The translations under genes were made by a program, and so were the position numbers. The notes below the pieces were generated by a model, which was not told where the DNA came from, ran no database searches, and was given only the letters and a program-made list of their open reading frames with translations. Shown in pieces: positions 16,600 through 26,826 of a stretch of 64,000 nucleotides of DNA. The stretch's first letter is position 1. Every line of letters begins with the position of its first letter. The stretch comes from Dyadobacter sp. (GTDB lineage: Bacteria > Bacteroidota > Bacteroidia > Cytophagales > Spirosomataceae): assembly GCF_017744695.1 (NCBI RefSeq), contig NZ_JAGIAS010000005.1, positions 310,001 to 374,000 of the forward strand, in the 5' to 3' direction.

Positions 16600-17601
16600 A
16601 TGACACCTGAAAGTTACGACCAACTGATTCAAAAATATATCGCCGGGCAAACCACGGCGGAAGAAGACTTGCGGGTGGAGCAATATCTGCAGGAGAACCC
16701 GGTGGAAGACTCCGACGTGCTCCTATCCGAAAAAGACGAGATTGGTCAGCGTATCCGGCAGAAGCTTCTGGCCAATACGACAAGAAAGCCGGTTAAAATA
16801 GGCTGGTGGACTGCTGCTGCTGCTTCGGTGGCTTTGCTGGCAGGAGTATTTTGGTATAACGCTCCCGGGCAGACTAGCTATTTCCCTGCATTAAGCTCCA
16901 TTTGGACGTGGAATGATGATCATGAAGGGTTTGCCGTAAGTAATACTTCGCACAAGCCTCAGCGGCTCACTTTGGAGGATGGTAGCGTGGTGATCCTGCA
17001 ACCCAACAGCCGGATCAGTTATCCCGAGCATTTCGGAGAGCGTAAAAGAATTGTTTATCTGCATGGCGAGGCCTTTTTCCAGGTGAAGAGGGATGTGACC
17101 AAACCATTTATCGTTTCGACGGAAAATCTGGCTACGCAGGTTTTGGGCACGAGCTTCAATGTAAAATCGTATGATGGCGCCGGCTCGATCGAGGTGCAGG
17201 TGGCTACCGGGCGTGTTTCAGTTTATGAAACCTCCGACAGCAAGACCGCGAGCAAAAACGGTTTTATCCTGACGCCCAATCAGAAGGTTGTCTTCGATAA
17301 GGATTCGCGGAAGATGGAACTGGGAATCGTGAAGAACCCAGTGGCCGTCAAAAAGGCCGAGGCGGGTGCCCGGTTTGAGTTTGCCGAAACGCCCGCTGCG
17401 GATGTGCTGGCATTGCTGGAAAAGACCTACGGTATTGATATTGTCGTAGAAGGCGATGTGCTGCGGAATTGTCTTTTCACAGGCGACCTCAATGAACTGC
17501 CGATGTTCGATCAGCTTGATCTGATCTGTAAGGCCGTAAATGTAGAATACGAACGCCGCGGCGCTTCCCTGTTTATTTCGGGCGAAGGCTGTGGTAACTG
17601 A
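16600..17601 (+). CDS. FecR-family anti-sigma factor
   Basis: A 333-residue inner-membrane protein. The N-terminal cytoplasmic part (about 1-65) binds the sigma factor; a single membrane helix spans about 68-86 (WWTAAAASVALLAGVFW). The periplasmic FecR domain is at about 115-215 (RLTLEDGSVVILQPNSRISYP, YLHGEAFFQVKRD) and a DUF4974/STN-like domain sits at the C terminus (FEFAETPAADVLALLEKTYGI). Lies between the ECF sigma gene and the SusC gene, whose STN domain is its expected partner. Confidence 0.93.
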   Translation: MTPESYDQLIQKYIAGQTTAEEDLRVEQYLQENPVEDSDVLLSEKDEIGQRIRQKLLANTTRKPVKIGWWTAAAASVALLAGVFWYNAPGQTSYFPALSSIWTWNDDHEGFAVSNTSHKPQRLTLEDGSVVILQPNSRISYPEHFGERKRIVYLHGEAFFQVKRDVTKPFIVSTENLATQVLGTSFNVKSYDGAGSIEVQVATGRVSVYETSDSKTASKNGFILTPNQKVVFDKDSRKMELGIVKNPVAVKKAEAGARFEFAETPAADVLALLEKTYGIDIVVEGDVLRNCLFTGDLNELPMFDQLDLICKAVNVEYERRGASLFISGEGCGN

Positions 17602-17719
17602 TGGAGAAAGAAAAGCAAGCCGGCCATGCGCTAACATGTCCGGCCATTTTGAATACCCTTCCTGGCAGAAGGATACTGTTTGTTTTTGAGTTGTTCAGTT
17701 CACAAAAACCTTTAAAATT

Positions 17720-20700
17720 ATGCATAAAAAAATACCCTACAAAAGGGTTGTTTACAAAGTCATGAGTACTACCGCTAAACAACTTTTGCTTGCTTTGATA
17801 TGCTGCGGGATCTCCATGGCACACGGCGTTTACAGCCAGGAATTGCTGAACAAAGAGATTTCGCTGAAAGTCGAATCGTTGGAAATCAGGCAGGTATTGC
17901 GCCAGATTGAGAAACAGGCCGACGTCAAGTTTGTATACAGCTCGGGCAGCATCCAGGGCCGGAGTACCGTGGCGGCCAAGCAGCTTCAGGGTTCGCTGAA
18001 TCGTGTACTCGACCAACTGCTTACACCCCTCAATGTTTCTTACGAGGTGGTGGGCAATTCGAGGATATTGCTGAGAAAAAAGAACGACCCGCAAAGCGCA
18101 GCGCCCTTTAGCGCCAGGATCGCGGGCACAACGGCCGATCGGACGATTACCGGAAAGGTAGTGGACGAGAAAGGCGACGGCTTGCCGGGCGTAAATATCC
18201 TCATTGTAGGCAGCCAGAAAGGCACGACATCCGATCAAAATGGTCAGTTCCAGCTTGATGTGCCGGATAACGGCGCCACGCTTCGCTTTTCCTTTATTGG
18301 CTATGTGAGCCAGGATGCGGTAGTCGCCAACGGCTCCGTCATGAACATTACGATGGTTCCCGATGTGAGCGCATTGAAAGAGGTGGTAGTAGTAGGTTAC
18401 GGAACGCAGGAGAAAAAAGATGTAACGGGTGCTGTATCGTCAGTGAAAGGTTCTGATTTTCAAAACCTTCCTTCGGGTGGTGCGCAGCAGGCGTTACAGG
18501 GCCGTGCGGCGGGCGTGAACGTGATCCGCAACGGCGGTGCGCCGGGTGATGCGGGTACCATCCAGATCCGTGGTTTCGGAACGGTAAACAATGCCGATCC
18601 GCTGGTGGTGATCGATGGTGTACCCGCCGGTTCGATGAACGACGTGAACCCGAACGATATCGAATCGATTGAAATCCTGAAAGACGCTTCGGCATCCGCT
18701 ATTTACGGAACACGTGCGGCAAACGGCGTGGTGATCATCACTACCAAGCGCGGTACTTTCGACAACCCGATCAGCGTGACCGTCAATGGATACGCCGGTA
18801 TCAGCAACCGTATCAAAACCCTCGATATGCTTGAAGCGCCAGATCTGGCCGCATTGAAGCGGGAGGCATATAAAAATGACGGCTTGCCCGTACCGCCGAT
18901 TTGGGAGGATACACAATACCAAACCCAGAAGACCAACTGGCAGGACGCATTGCTCAAACAGGGCGTCACCCAGAACTACGATGCGGCGATCCGCGGCGGC
19001 GGCAAGTATTCGTCCTTCTCGATTTCGGGAGGTTACTATAATGAAAAGGGTATTATCGGCAAGTCCTATTATAAAAGATATACATTCCGCGTCAATTCGG
19101 ACCATAAGATCGGATCGAGGCTGAAAATAGGGCAGAACCTGCAATTCACGAATACGCATAATACCTCGCCCAACACGACATCTTCGCAAACCGGTTTGCT
19201 CTGGAGCGCGATCCGTTTCCATCCGGGCCTTCCGATCCGCAATGCCGACGGCTCTTACAGTTCAACCAAAGGTATCGGGGCGTTCGGGGATATCAACAAC
19301 CCCATTTTTACGGTCGATACACAGGATCAGAACAATATCCGTAACCGCATTTTGGGTAGCCTTACCGGCGAGCTTGAACTGCTCAAAGGCCTGAAACTGC
19401 GTGCTAACCTGGCCATGGACGCGACTTTTTCGGAAAGCACGAATTTTGATGTCAAAATCAATGATCAGTTCCGTACCAATTCCTACAACCAGCTGGATCT
19501 GACACATGGCAAGTACTGGTCGTTTTTGCAGGAGTATTTTCTTTCCTATGACAAGAAATTCGGTGCGCACAGCCTGAATCTTGTCGGCGGTTATACTTCT
19601 CAGACATTCAACAGTATTTCTTCCAAACAACGTGGCCGTGATTTTGCCAGCGAGGATCCCACGCTGCGCTATCTGCAATATGCGGGAACGATCGTATCGG
19701 TGGCCGGCGAAGACGGTAACCGCAGCTACGACGCGCTGGCTTCGTGGTTTGGTCGTGCCAACTATTCGCTCATGGACCGCTACCTGCTGACGGCCACATT
19801 CCGTGCGGATGGTTCTTCCAAATTCGCGCCGGGCAACCGCTGGGGCTATTTCCCGGCTTTCTCATTGGGATGGCGACTGTCGGAAGAAGATTTCTTCAAG
19901 AATGCATTGCCGGTGTTCAGCAACTTCAAGCTGACGGGCGGCTGGGGACAGCTGGGTAACCAGAACGTAAACTCGTTACAATACCTGGCGCTGATCAACT
20001 CGTCGTATCGCTACGCATTGGGTGCAGGCGGCACGCAAAACCCGATCTCGGGTGCTGCGCAGAGCCGTCTGGCTAACCTGCAAATAGGCTGGGAAACTGC
20101 GGAAATGAGCAATTTCGGTGTGGAAGCAGGGCTTTGGAAAAATGCATTATACCTCTCGGTTAACTACTTTATCAAGGATACCAAGAAAATGCTGCTCGCG
20201 CCGCCGTCTGTCGGAACGATTGGTACTTCTATTATTCCTGATCAGAATATCGGTCAGCTGCGCAACAAAGGCGTGGAAATCGAAGCGTCTTATCGTCATT
20301 CCTTCGGCGATCTTACGCTGAACCTGAGTGGTAATGCGACGTTGATTAAAAACCGCATTACGCAACTCGCCACGCCGGGCGGCTTCCTCGCGTCGCAGCT
20401 ATACGGCCGCGGGCAGCAGGAGATCGTGCGTACGTACGAGAACAATCCTTACGGCACATTCTATGGCTATAAAACGAATGGTTTGTATCAAAGCCAGGCT
20501 GAAATCGACGGCGATCCTAACATTGCCAACGATTCCCGGAAAACCAACGGACAGATCCATCCCGGCGACGTCCGCTTCCTGGATTTGAATGGCGATGGTA
20601 TTGTCGACGACAAAGACCGGACCATCATCGGAAGCCCTCAGCCGAAAATCAACTATGGCTTGAATGCGGGGTTAAACTACAAAGGGTTTGATTTTAACCT

Positions 20701-21157
20701 GTTCTTCGTGGGTGTAGGCGGCGTTTCGATTTTTAATGCCGACCGCATGCAGGGACTCGACGCGAGCTATTCTTTCAATTTGTATAAAGAGGCGAGCGAG
20801 CGCTGGAATGGTGCCGGCACCAGCAACACTGTGCCGCGCCTGAGTATCGACAACCCGAACCGTAACTTCCGTCCTTCGGACCTGTTTATTGAGAAAGGGG
20901 ATTTCTTCCGCCTGAAAAACTTCACGCTAGGTTATACTATCCCAAAAACGGTGATCGAGAAAGTGAAATTGACGCAGGCGAGGATTTACATTACCGGACA
21001 GAACGTATTCACATTGACCAAATACACAGGTCTGAACCCCGAGCTGGGTTATGTAGGCGGAGACAAGGCAGCGGGATTGTACAACCAGCTGAATGTCGAT
21101 TACGCGCAATATCCGCAGGCACGTACCTGGACGATCGGCGCAACTTTGTCCTTTTAA
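17720..21157 (+). CDS. SusC/RagA-family TonB-dependent transporter with STN domain
   Basis: An 1145-residue outer-membrane transporter. After a signal peptide (membrane core about 18-38) come an STN signalling domain (about 45-115), a CarboxypepD_reg-like domain (about 140-215), the TonB plug with VVVVGYGTQEKKDVTGAVSSV (about 225-350) and a C-terminal beta-barrel ending in ATLSF. The STN domain predicts signalling to the FecR protein encoded just upstream. The early Met at 17720 is kept because SusC proteins of this type commonly have a short basic extension before the leader. It would import an oligosaccharide or glycoconjugate with its SusD partner. Confidence 0.95.
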   Translation: MHKKIPYKRVVYKVMSTTAKQLLLALICCGISMAHGVYSQELLNKEISLKVESLEIRQVLRQIEKQADVKFVYSSGSIQGRSTVAAKQLQGSLNRVLDQLLTPLNVSYEVVGNSRILLRKKNDPQSAAPFSARIAGTTADRTITGKVVDEKGDGLPGVNILIVGSQKGTTSDQNGQFQLDVPDNGATLRFSFIGYVSQDAVVANGSVMNITMVPDVSALKEVVVVGYGTQEKKDVTGAVSSVKGSDFQNLPSGGAQQALQGRAAGVNVIRNGGAPGDAGTIQIRGFGTVNNADPLVVIDGVPAGSMNDVNPNDIESIEILKDASASAIYGTRAANGVVIITTKRGTFDNPISVTVNGYAGISNRIKTLDMLEAPDLAALKREAYKNDGLPVPPIWEDTQYQTQKTNWQDALLKQGVTQNYDAAIRGGGKYSSFSISGGYYNEKGIIGKSYYKRYTFRVNSDHKIGSRLKIGQNLQFTNTHNTSPNTTSSQTGLLWSAIRFHPGLPIRNADGSYSSTKGIGAFGDINNPIFTVDTQDQNNIRNRILGSLTGELELLKGLKLRANLAMDATFSESTNFDVKINDQFRTNSYNQLDLTHGKYWSFLQEYFLSYDKKFGAHSLNLVGGYTSQTFNSISSKQRGRDFASEDPTLRYLQYAGTIVSVAGEDGNRSYDALASWFGRANYSLMDRYLLTATFRADGSSKFAPGNRWGYFPAFSLGWRLSEEDFFKNALPVFSNFKLTGGWGQLGNQNVNSLQYLALINSSYRYALGAGGTQNPISGAAQSRLANLQIGWETAEMSNFGVEAGLWKNALYLSVNYFIKDTKKMLLAPPSVGTIGTSIIPDQNIGQLRNKGVEIEASYRHSFGDLTLNLSGNATLIKNRITQLATPGGFLASQLYGRGQQEIVRTYENNPYGTFYGYKTNGLYQSQAEIDGDPNIANDSRKTNGQIHPGDVRFLDLNGDGIVDDKDRTIIGSPQPKINYGLNAGLNYKGFDFNLFFVGVGGVSIFNADRMQGLDASYSFNLYKEASERWNGAGTSNTVPRLSIDNPNRNFRPSDLFIEKGDFFRLKNFTLGYTIPKTVIEKVKLTQARIYITGQNVFTLTKYTGLNPELGYVGGDKAAGLYNQLNVDYAQYPQARTWTIGATLSF

Positions 21158-21198
21158 CCAAAATTCAGATCGAAAGCAGATACCAAAGACGACCCGAT

Positions 21199-22641
21199 AT
21201 GAAAAAGATATATGTAATGGCCGGATGGCTTTTCCTGATGGCCGCAACCAGTTGCAACGACGACCTGCTCGACAGCACGCCTTACGGACAGGTCACCTCC
21301 CAACAGTTCTGGCGCAACGGCGACGACGTAGTGGCCGCCACCAATGCCATTTATGCCCCCTTGCTGAACGAAGACGGCTTTGCTCACACCGAATACACCT
21401 TCGATAACTGCTCCGACGACATGAACCGCGCAGGTGACCACTCCGACGAGACTTCACTTGAAATGTTCACGTTCGATGCGGCTAATTCACACATTCTTGC
21501 GACCTGGTCGACCAAATATGAGGTGATATCACGTGCGAATGCAGTGCTGATCAACGCCCCGAAGGTGACCATGGACGAGGCATTGCGCAACCGCAGCATG
21601 GGCGAGGCGTATTTTCTTCGTGGATTTGTATACTGGCGCTTGTCGCTGATTTACGGCGAAGTACCTATTATTCTCGAAGATGACGCTTTAAATAATAACT
21701 ATAACAAACCGAAAGCAACCCTTGCGGAGGTGCGTGCGCAGGCTGAATCGGATTTCCAGAAGGCAGCTGCGCTGCTGCCCGTGAGCTATGACGATGCACA
21801 GTCGGGCAGGGTTACGCAAGGTTCCGCGAACGGCTTTCTTACCAAATTGTATGTTTACCAGGAAAACTGGGCCAAGGCGATCGAATCGGGACAGAAAGTG
21901 ATTGGTAATGCAGCTTACAAGCTGGCGGCCAACTACGACGAAAACTTCCAGCTCGTGACCGAAAACAACCCCGAAATCCTGTTTTCACTGCAATACGAAA
22001 CCGGCTGGACGACCGACAACTCCCCAACCTTCTACCACACGCCGCAGGCATTCGGCGGCTGGGGCTTCCATGAGCCGATCGAAGACCTGGTGCAGGAGTT
22101 CGAAAAAGGTGATCCGCGCCGCTCTTATTCCATTTATAGTCCGGGTGACAAGGTGCCTCGCGGTTCGGCGGGAACGACAACTTTCGCAGCGAATATGACC
22201 CGTGTAACAGGGTATTCATTCCGCAAATACACCAGCTTTACCGACGCCGGCGATATGAGCCAGAGCCTGAATGCCCCTTTCCTGCGTTCGGCGGATGTGT
22301 ATCTGCTCGTGGCCGAAGCGAAGATCCGTTCAGGGCAAAGTGGGGATACCGAGCTGAACGCCGTGCGGAAGCGCGCCGGGCTGGCGGCTAAAACAGGTGC
22401 GAAAATGGCCGACATCATGCACGAGCGCCGCGTGGAGCTGGCTGGCGAAAATGAACGTCACCAGGATCTGATGCGCTGGGACAAAGCCGGGTTGATCGAC
22501 ATTGCCGCGCATTACAAGATCGCCCGTGGACCATTCAAGCCAAGCCGCAATTTTATCAAACCTAAACATTATTACTTCCCGCTTCCGCAGCGTGAGGTGG
22601 ATTTGAGTAATGGGGTTTTGAAGCAGAATGCTAATTATTAA
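21199..22641 (+). CDS. SusD/RagB-family surface lipoprotein
   Basis: A 480-residue lipoprotein with lipobox AATSC at about residues 14-19, an N-terminal SusD-like region (LDSTPYGQVTSQQFW), TPR-like helices and the C-terminal RagB/SusD region (VYLLVAEAKIRSG, ELNAVRKRAGL, ERRVELAGENERHQDLMRW). It caps the SusC barrel and captures the glycan at the cell surface. It follows susC by 41 nt. The following hairpin repeat separates it from two further lipoprotein genes. Confidence 0.95.
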   Translation: MKKIYVMAGWLFLMAATSCNDDLLDSTPYGQVTSQQFWRNGDDVVAATNAIYAPLLNEDGFAHTEYTFDNCSDDMNRAGDHSDETSLEMFTFDAANSHILATWSTKYEVISRANAVLINAPKVTMDEALRNRSMGEAYFLRGFVYWRLSLIYGEVPIILEDDALNNNYNKPKATLAEVRAQAESDFQKAAALLPVSYDDAQSGRVTQGSANGFLTKLYVYQENWAKAIESGQKVIGNAAYKLAANYDENFQLVTENNPEILFSLQYETGWTTDNSPTFYHTPQAFGGWGFHEPIEDLVQEFEKGDPRRSYSIYSPGDKVPRGSAGTTTFAANMTRVTGYSFRKYTSFTDAGDMSQSLNAPFLRSADVYLLVAEAKIRSGQSGDTELNAVRKRAGLAAKTGAKMADIMHERRVELAGENERHQDLMRWDKAGLIDIAAHYKIARGPFKPSRNFIKPKHYYFPLPQREVDLSNGVLKQNANY

Positions 22642-22809
22642 TGATTGAATGATTGAATGAGTGAATGAGTGAATGAAGTCGGGTGGGGTCAGGTATTGTC
22701 AGATGTTGTTCTTTAATAATGACAATTCATGACTACCTCTGACTACCCTGACTACCCCTGACCTGCTGGCTGTCAAACAACTATTCACTCGTTCACTCAT
22801 TCATTCAAA
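22642..22809. repeat. Nested inverted tandem-repeat hairpin
   Basis: Outer arms of TGAATGAn units (22643-22675) and TCATTCAn units (22783-22807) enclose inner parts with GTCAGG and CCTGAC repeats. The whole element can fold into one long hairpin. It begins right at the susD stop codon and precedes the next gene by 11 nt. Confidence 0.8.
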
Positions 22810-22820
22810 ATTAAACCCTT

Positions 22821-23261
22821 ATGCATCCAACCCGCACCTTGCTAACCATTATCTTGCCGGCCCTGCTTCTTGCATCCTGCAAAACCCGTTCGCGTGCGCT
22901 CGAAGGCGTGTGGCGTACGGATTCGATCAGCAACTTTGTCAACGGGTTCAGTTTTACCAATAATACATTCGATGAACATTGGTCGACGTTCGAGTATGGT
23001 GCTGATGGGATGATGACCGAACGGAAAAAGGAGCGGTTCAGGACCTATCGTTACCAGCTTCCAACTGCCGATTCGCTCGTGTATACTGATTCGACAGGCC
23101 ACCGGCTGAGCGGGTTTCAGATTGTGAAGCTATCGGACGAGCATTTGATATTGAAAAAGGCGCAGAAGCCTTACCTTCCCGGAAAAAACCAGGAACTGTA
23201 TGAAGTCCGGTTTTTCACCAAAATCCATGACGCGCCTGCCGCAGCCGCAGAACCGCAATAA
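22821..23261 (+). CDS. Hypothetical lipoprotein downstream of SusCD
   Basis: A 146-residue lipoprotein with a clear leader and lipobox LLASC at about residues 16-20. The mature part has short beta strands (GVWRTDSISNFVNG, MMTERKKERFRTYRYQL, DEHLILKKA), reminiscent of a small lipocalin-like barrel as in other Bacteroidota lipoproteins, but this is only an impression. It is co-directional with susD and lies 12 nt upstream of the large FG-GAP lipoprotein, so it probably belongs to this locus. Confidence 0.7.
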   Translation: MHPTRTLLTIILPALLLASCKTRSRALEGVWRTDSISNFVNGFSFTNNTFDEHWSTFEYGADGMMTERKKERFRTYRYQLPTADSLVYTDSTGHRLSGFQIVKLSDEHLILKKAQKPYLPGKNQELYEVRFFTKIHDAPAAAAEPQ

Positions 23262-23273
23262 CTGCTTTTGCCC

Positions 23274-26200
23274 ATGACCCGTCCGCTACTGCTGTTTCTT
23301 TGTTTCATCGGGTTGATCGCAGCCTGTACTTCGAAAAAAGACGATCAAAAGCTGTTTGAACTGCTTTCTCCCGGCGAAACCGGCGTGCATTTCAACAACC
23401 GGCTCCATGAGGACGACCAGCTCAACATTCTCACCTACGAGTACTTTTACAACGGCGGCGGGGTAGGCGCAGGGGATATCAACAACGACGGCCTGACCGA
23501 CTTGTTTTTCACAGGAAATATGTCGGAGAGCAAGTTGTATGTCAATAAAAGCAAGGATCAGCGAATTGAATTTGAGGATATTACTGCAAAGTCAGGTATT
23601 GAGATACCCGAGGGCTGGGCCAGGGGCGTGGCGATGGTGGATATCAATGCGGACGGTTTTCTGGACATTTATGTTTGTCGGGCCGGACCTGCACAGGCGG
23701 GCAAACTATCGAATCTGCTCTTCATCAACCAGAAAAACAACACATTTAAAGAGGAAGCCAGTGCCTATGGGCTGGATTACAGCGGCAATACAACGCAGGC
23801 TGCATTCTTCGATTACGACAACGACGGCGATCTGGATGCCTATCTCGTGACAAACGTGATGAATATGCGCGGGCCGAATAACATCCGCGCAAAAGTCAGT
23901 GATGGCTCGTCAGCCAATGCCGACCGCCTTTTCCGCAACAATGGGAATGGTACATTCTCCGACGTTTCGAAGGAATCGGGTATTCTGGAAGAAGGTTACG
24001 GACTGGGCATTGCGGTTACCGACGTGAACAACGATGGCTGGCCGGATGTCTACATTTCAAATGATTATGTTTCCAATGACTTGCTGTACATCAACCAGCA
24101 GAATGGCACATTTAAAAATGAAATAGCCACTTATTTCAAACACCAGAGCTACTCGGCCATGGGGAATGACGCGGCGGATATCGACAACGACGGGCTGGTC
24201 GACTTCATTACCGTGGATATGCTGCCCGAAGACCCCGTTCGCCGTAAGAATATGTTCGGGCTGATGAATTATGACCGGCATTTGTCGGAGTTGAGAATGG
24301 GTTACGAGCCGCAATTCATGCGTAACACATTGCAGCATAACGAGGGCAGCGTTCCGGGGCAAAACCGGCCTGCGTTCAGTGAAATAGGACGGTATGCGGG
24401 TGTGGAAGCCACCGATTGGAGTTGGGGTGCATTGTTTGCCGACTACGACAACGACGGTTTCCGCGACCTGATGATCACCAACGGCTATCCCAAGGACATT
24501 ACCAACCGGGATTTCGTGATCTACCGTATGGCTGAGTACGAAATGCAGATGCGGTCGGGCAGCGGCGACAGCCGCAAGCTTGCCGAAGCATTGAAAAAAG
24601 TGGAAGGTGCCCATGTGCCGAATTATCTTTTCTCCAACAACCACGACCTTACATTCACCAATAAATCAGCCGAGTGGGGCTTTGATATTCCCTCATTCTC
24701 CAACGGAGCTGTGTATGCCGACTTCGACAACGACGGCGATCTGGACGTGGCGATGAATAACATCGATCGCGAAGCATTTCTATACGAAAACCATTCAGAG
24801 CGGAAGCCTGACCAACATTCACTGACGGTCAAACTGAAAGGCCCGACGTTGAACCGTGACGGTTTGGGAGCTAAAATCTGGCTTTGGACGGCCAAAGGCC
24901 AGCAATACGCCGAGCATTCACCTTACCGCGGTTATCAATCGACGACGGAACCGAACCGCGAGCATTTTGGCTTGGGTAATGCGGCGCAGATTGATAGCCT
25001 CACGATCATCTGGCCCGATTCGAAGGTTCAGGTAATGAAGAATGTGAAGGCTGATCAGCTTATTGAACTGGATCATGCCAAAGCAACAGACAATATACCC
25101 GTAAATGCTCCGGCAGGCCCTCCGCCGTTTGCCGCTTTGAAAAGCAGCGGGATCGATTTTCAGCATAAGGACGATCTCTATATCGATTTTAAAATACAGC
25201 CGCTGTTACCGCATTTGTTATCCCAAAACGGCCCCGGTATTGCCGTGGCCGATGTGAATGGTGACGGGCTGGACGATTTTTATGTCGGCGGGGCATTCAA
25301 CCAGTCGGGTCGCGTGTATGTGCAGGACAAGCGCCAGCATTTCACGTCGCGGATGCTGGTGGCCGGGCAGAAATATGAAGAGGATATGGGCTCGCTTTTC
25401 TTCGACGCGGACGGGGACGGCGACCAGGATTTGTATGTAGTGAGTGGAAGCAACGAATTTGAAGCCGGTTCCCGCTATTACCAGGATAGGCTTTATATGA
25501 ATGATGGGAAAGGCAATTTTAAGCTAAATACAGCGGCATTACCGCCGCTTTCTGCCAGTGGTTCTACGGTGAATGCGGCCGATTTTGACCGTGATGGAGA
25601 CCTTGATCTCTTCGTCGGCGGCAGGCTTTCTCCCGGTGCTTACCCGATGCCCGGCGAAAGTTATCTGCTCCGGAACGACGGCGGTAAGTTTGTGGAAGTA
25701 ACACAGCAGATTTGCCCTGAAATTCAAAATATCGGCATGGTAACCACCGCGTTATGGACCGATTTCGATCGGGATGGTTGGGTTGACCTGATCGTAACGG
25801 GAGAGTGGATGCCCATTGTTTTTTATAAAAATAATCAGGGGAAACTGGTCAATGTGGCCGCACAGACAGGCTTGAAAAATACGACCGGCTGGTGGAATAG
25901 CATCGCTTCCGGTGATTTCGACGAGGATGGCGACACCGACTATGTGCTGGGCAACGTTGGCCTGAACAGCGAAGGAAAGCCATCCGTCGACAAACCCCTG
26001 ACGTTACTGGCCAAGGATTTTGACAAAAGCGGTACCATGGACCCTGTAATGGCCCGCTACATCGGCAACGACTTGTATCCCACACATCCGCGCGACGAAA
26101 TGACGAGCCAGATGAACTTCCTCAAAAAGCGGTTCGTCTATTACGCCGATTATTCCAAGGCGAAAATCACCGACATTTTCAAGCCCGAAGAACTGAAAGA

Positions 26201-26801
26201 TGCGCGCAAACTAATCTGCGAAACCATGCAGTCGGTCATGCTCGAAAACAAGGGCAGCGGAAAGTTTGCATTGAAATACCTGCCACCCGCAGCCCAGATG
26301 GGCCCGGTTTATGGCTTGCTAGCCGAAGACTTTAATGGCGACGGGCATCTGGATCTGCTGCTGTCGGGCAACACTCATGCCACCGAGTCAATCAGCGGAA
26401 GGCTCGATGGGTTGAATGGATTGTTCATGCAAGGCGATGGAAAGGGTGGTTTTCGCCCGCTGAACGCCTCTGCAAGCGGCATTTCCGTGCCTGGCGATGC
26501 GAAGGGAATGGCGCATTTGCGGCTGGGTAATGGGGGATCGCTGGTCCTGGCAGCGCAAAACAATGGACCTTTGCTGGCGTTTGCATCCGGTGCGGGGGAG
26601 AAAATGGTTTACATCAAGCCTACGTCGCAGGATGTGTCCTTGCAAGCTGTCTATCAGGACGGACGAAAACGTTATGTCGAATTGACGTATGGTTCCGGAT
26701 ACCTTTCGCAGTCGGGCAGGAGCGTAGCGCTCCCACACGAGGGGTTAAAAAAAGTAATGCTTACCGACTCGCGTGGACGCGCCCGTGAGGTTAAGTTCTA
26801 A
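23274..26801 (+). CDS. FG-GAP/VCBS repeat lipoprotein with ASPIC/UnbV domain
   Basis: A 1175-residue surface lipoprotein (lipobox LIAAC at about 15-19). It carries about 13 Asp-rich FG-GAP/VCBS calcium-type loops, for example GDINNDGLTD, DYDNDGDLDA, DVNNDGWPDV, DRDGDLDLFV and DFNGDGHLDL, forming two propeller-like blocks. Between them, at about 535-605, is an ASPIC/UnbV domain (DGLGAKIWLW through WPDSKVQVMK). A TTG at 23268 is in frame, but ATG at 23274 gives the better leader. Such CRTAC1-like proteins are frequent next to SusCD in Bacteroidota; their function is not established, carbohydrate binding being a common guess. Confidence 0.9.
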   Translation: MTRPLLLFLCFIGLIAACTSKKDDQKLFELLSPGETGVHFNNRLHEDDQLNILTYEYFYNGGGVGAGDINNDGLTDLFFTGNMSESKLYVNKSKDQRIEFEDITAKSGIEIPEGWARGVAMVDINADGFLDIYVCRAGPAQAGKLSNLLFINQKNNTFKEEASAYGLDYSGNTTQAAFFDYDNDGDLDAYLVTNVMNMRGPNNIRAKVSDGSSANADRLFRNNGNGTFSDVSKESGILEEGYGLGIAVTDVNNDGWPDVYISNDYVSNDLLYINQQNGTFKNEIATYFKHQSYSAMGNDAADIDNDGLVDFITVDMLPEDPVRRKNMFGLMNYDRHLSELRMGYEPQFMRNTLQHNEGSVPGQNRPAFSEIGRYAGVEATDWSWGALFADYDNDGFRDLMITNGYPKDITNRDFVIYRMAEYEMQMRSGSGDSRKLAEALKKVEGAHVPNYLFSNNHDLTFTNKSAEWGFDIPSFSNGAVYADFDNDGDLDVAMNNIDREAFLYENHSERKPDQHSLTVKLKGPTLNRDGLGAKIWLWTAKGQQYAEHSPYRGYQSTTEPNREHFGLGNAAQIDSLTIIWPDSKVQVMKNVKADQLIELDHAKATDNIPVNAPAGPPPFAALKSSGIDFQHKDDLYIDFKIQPLLPHLLSQNGPGIAVADVNGDGLDDFYVGGAFNQSGRVYVQDKRQHFTSRMLVAGQKYEEDMGSLFFDADGDGDQDLYVVSGSNEFEAGSRYYQDRLYMNDGKGNFKLNTAALPPLSASGSTVNAADFDRDGDLDLFVGGRLSPGAYPMPGESYLLRNDGGKFVEVTQQICPEIQNIGMVTTALWTDFDRDGWVDLIVTGEWMPIVFYKNNQGKLVNVAAQTGLKNTTGWWNSIASGDFDEDGDTDYVLGNVGLNSEGKPSVDKPLTLLAKDFDKSGTMDPVMARYIGNDLYPTHPRDEMTSQMNFLKKRFVYYADYSKAKITDIFKPEELKDARKLICETMQSVMLENKGSGKFALKYLPPAAQMGPVYGLLAEDFNGDGHLDLLLSGNTHATESISGRLDGLNGLFMQGDGKGGFRPLNASASGISVPGDAKGMAHLRLGNGGSLVLAAQNNGPLLAFASGAGEKMVYIKPTSQDVSLQAVYQDGRKRYVELTYGSGYLSQSGRSVALPHEGLKKVMLTDSRGRAREVKF

Positions 26802-26826
26802 TGCACTTGGGAGCATTCGAATTGCT

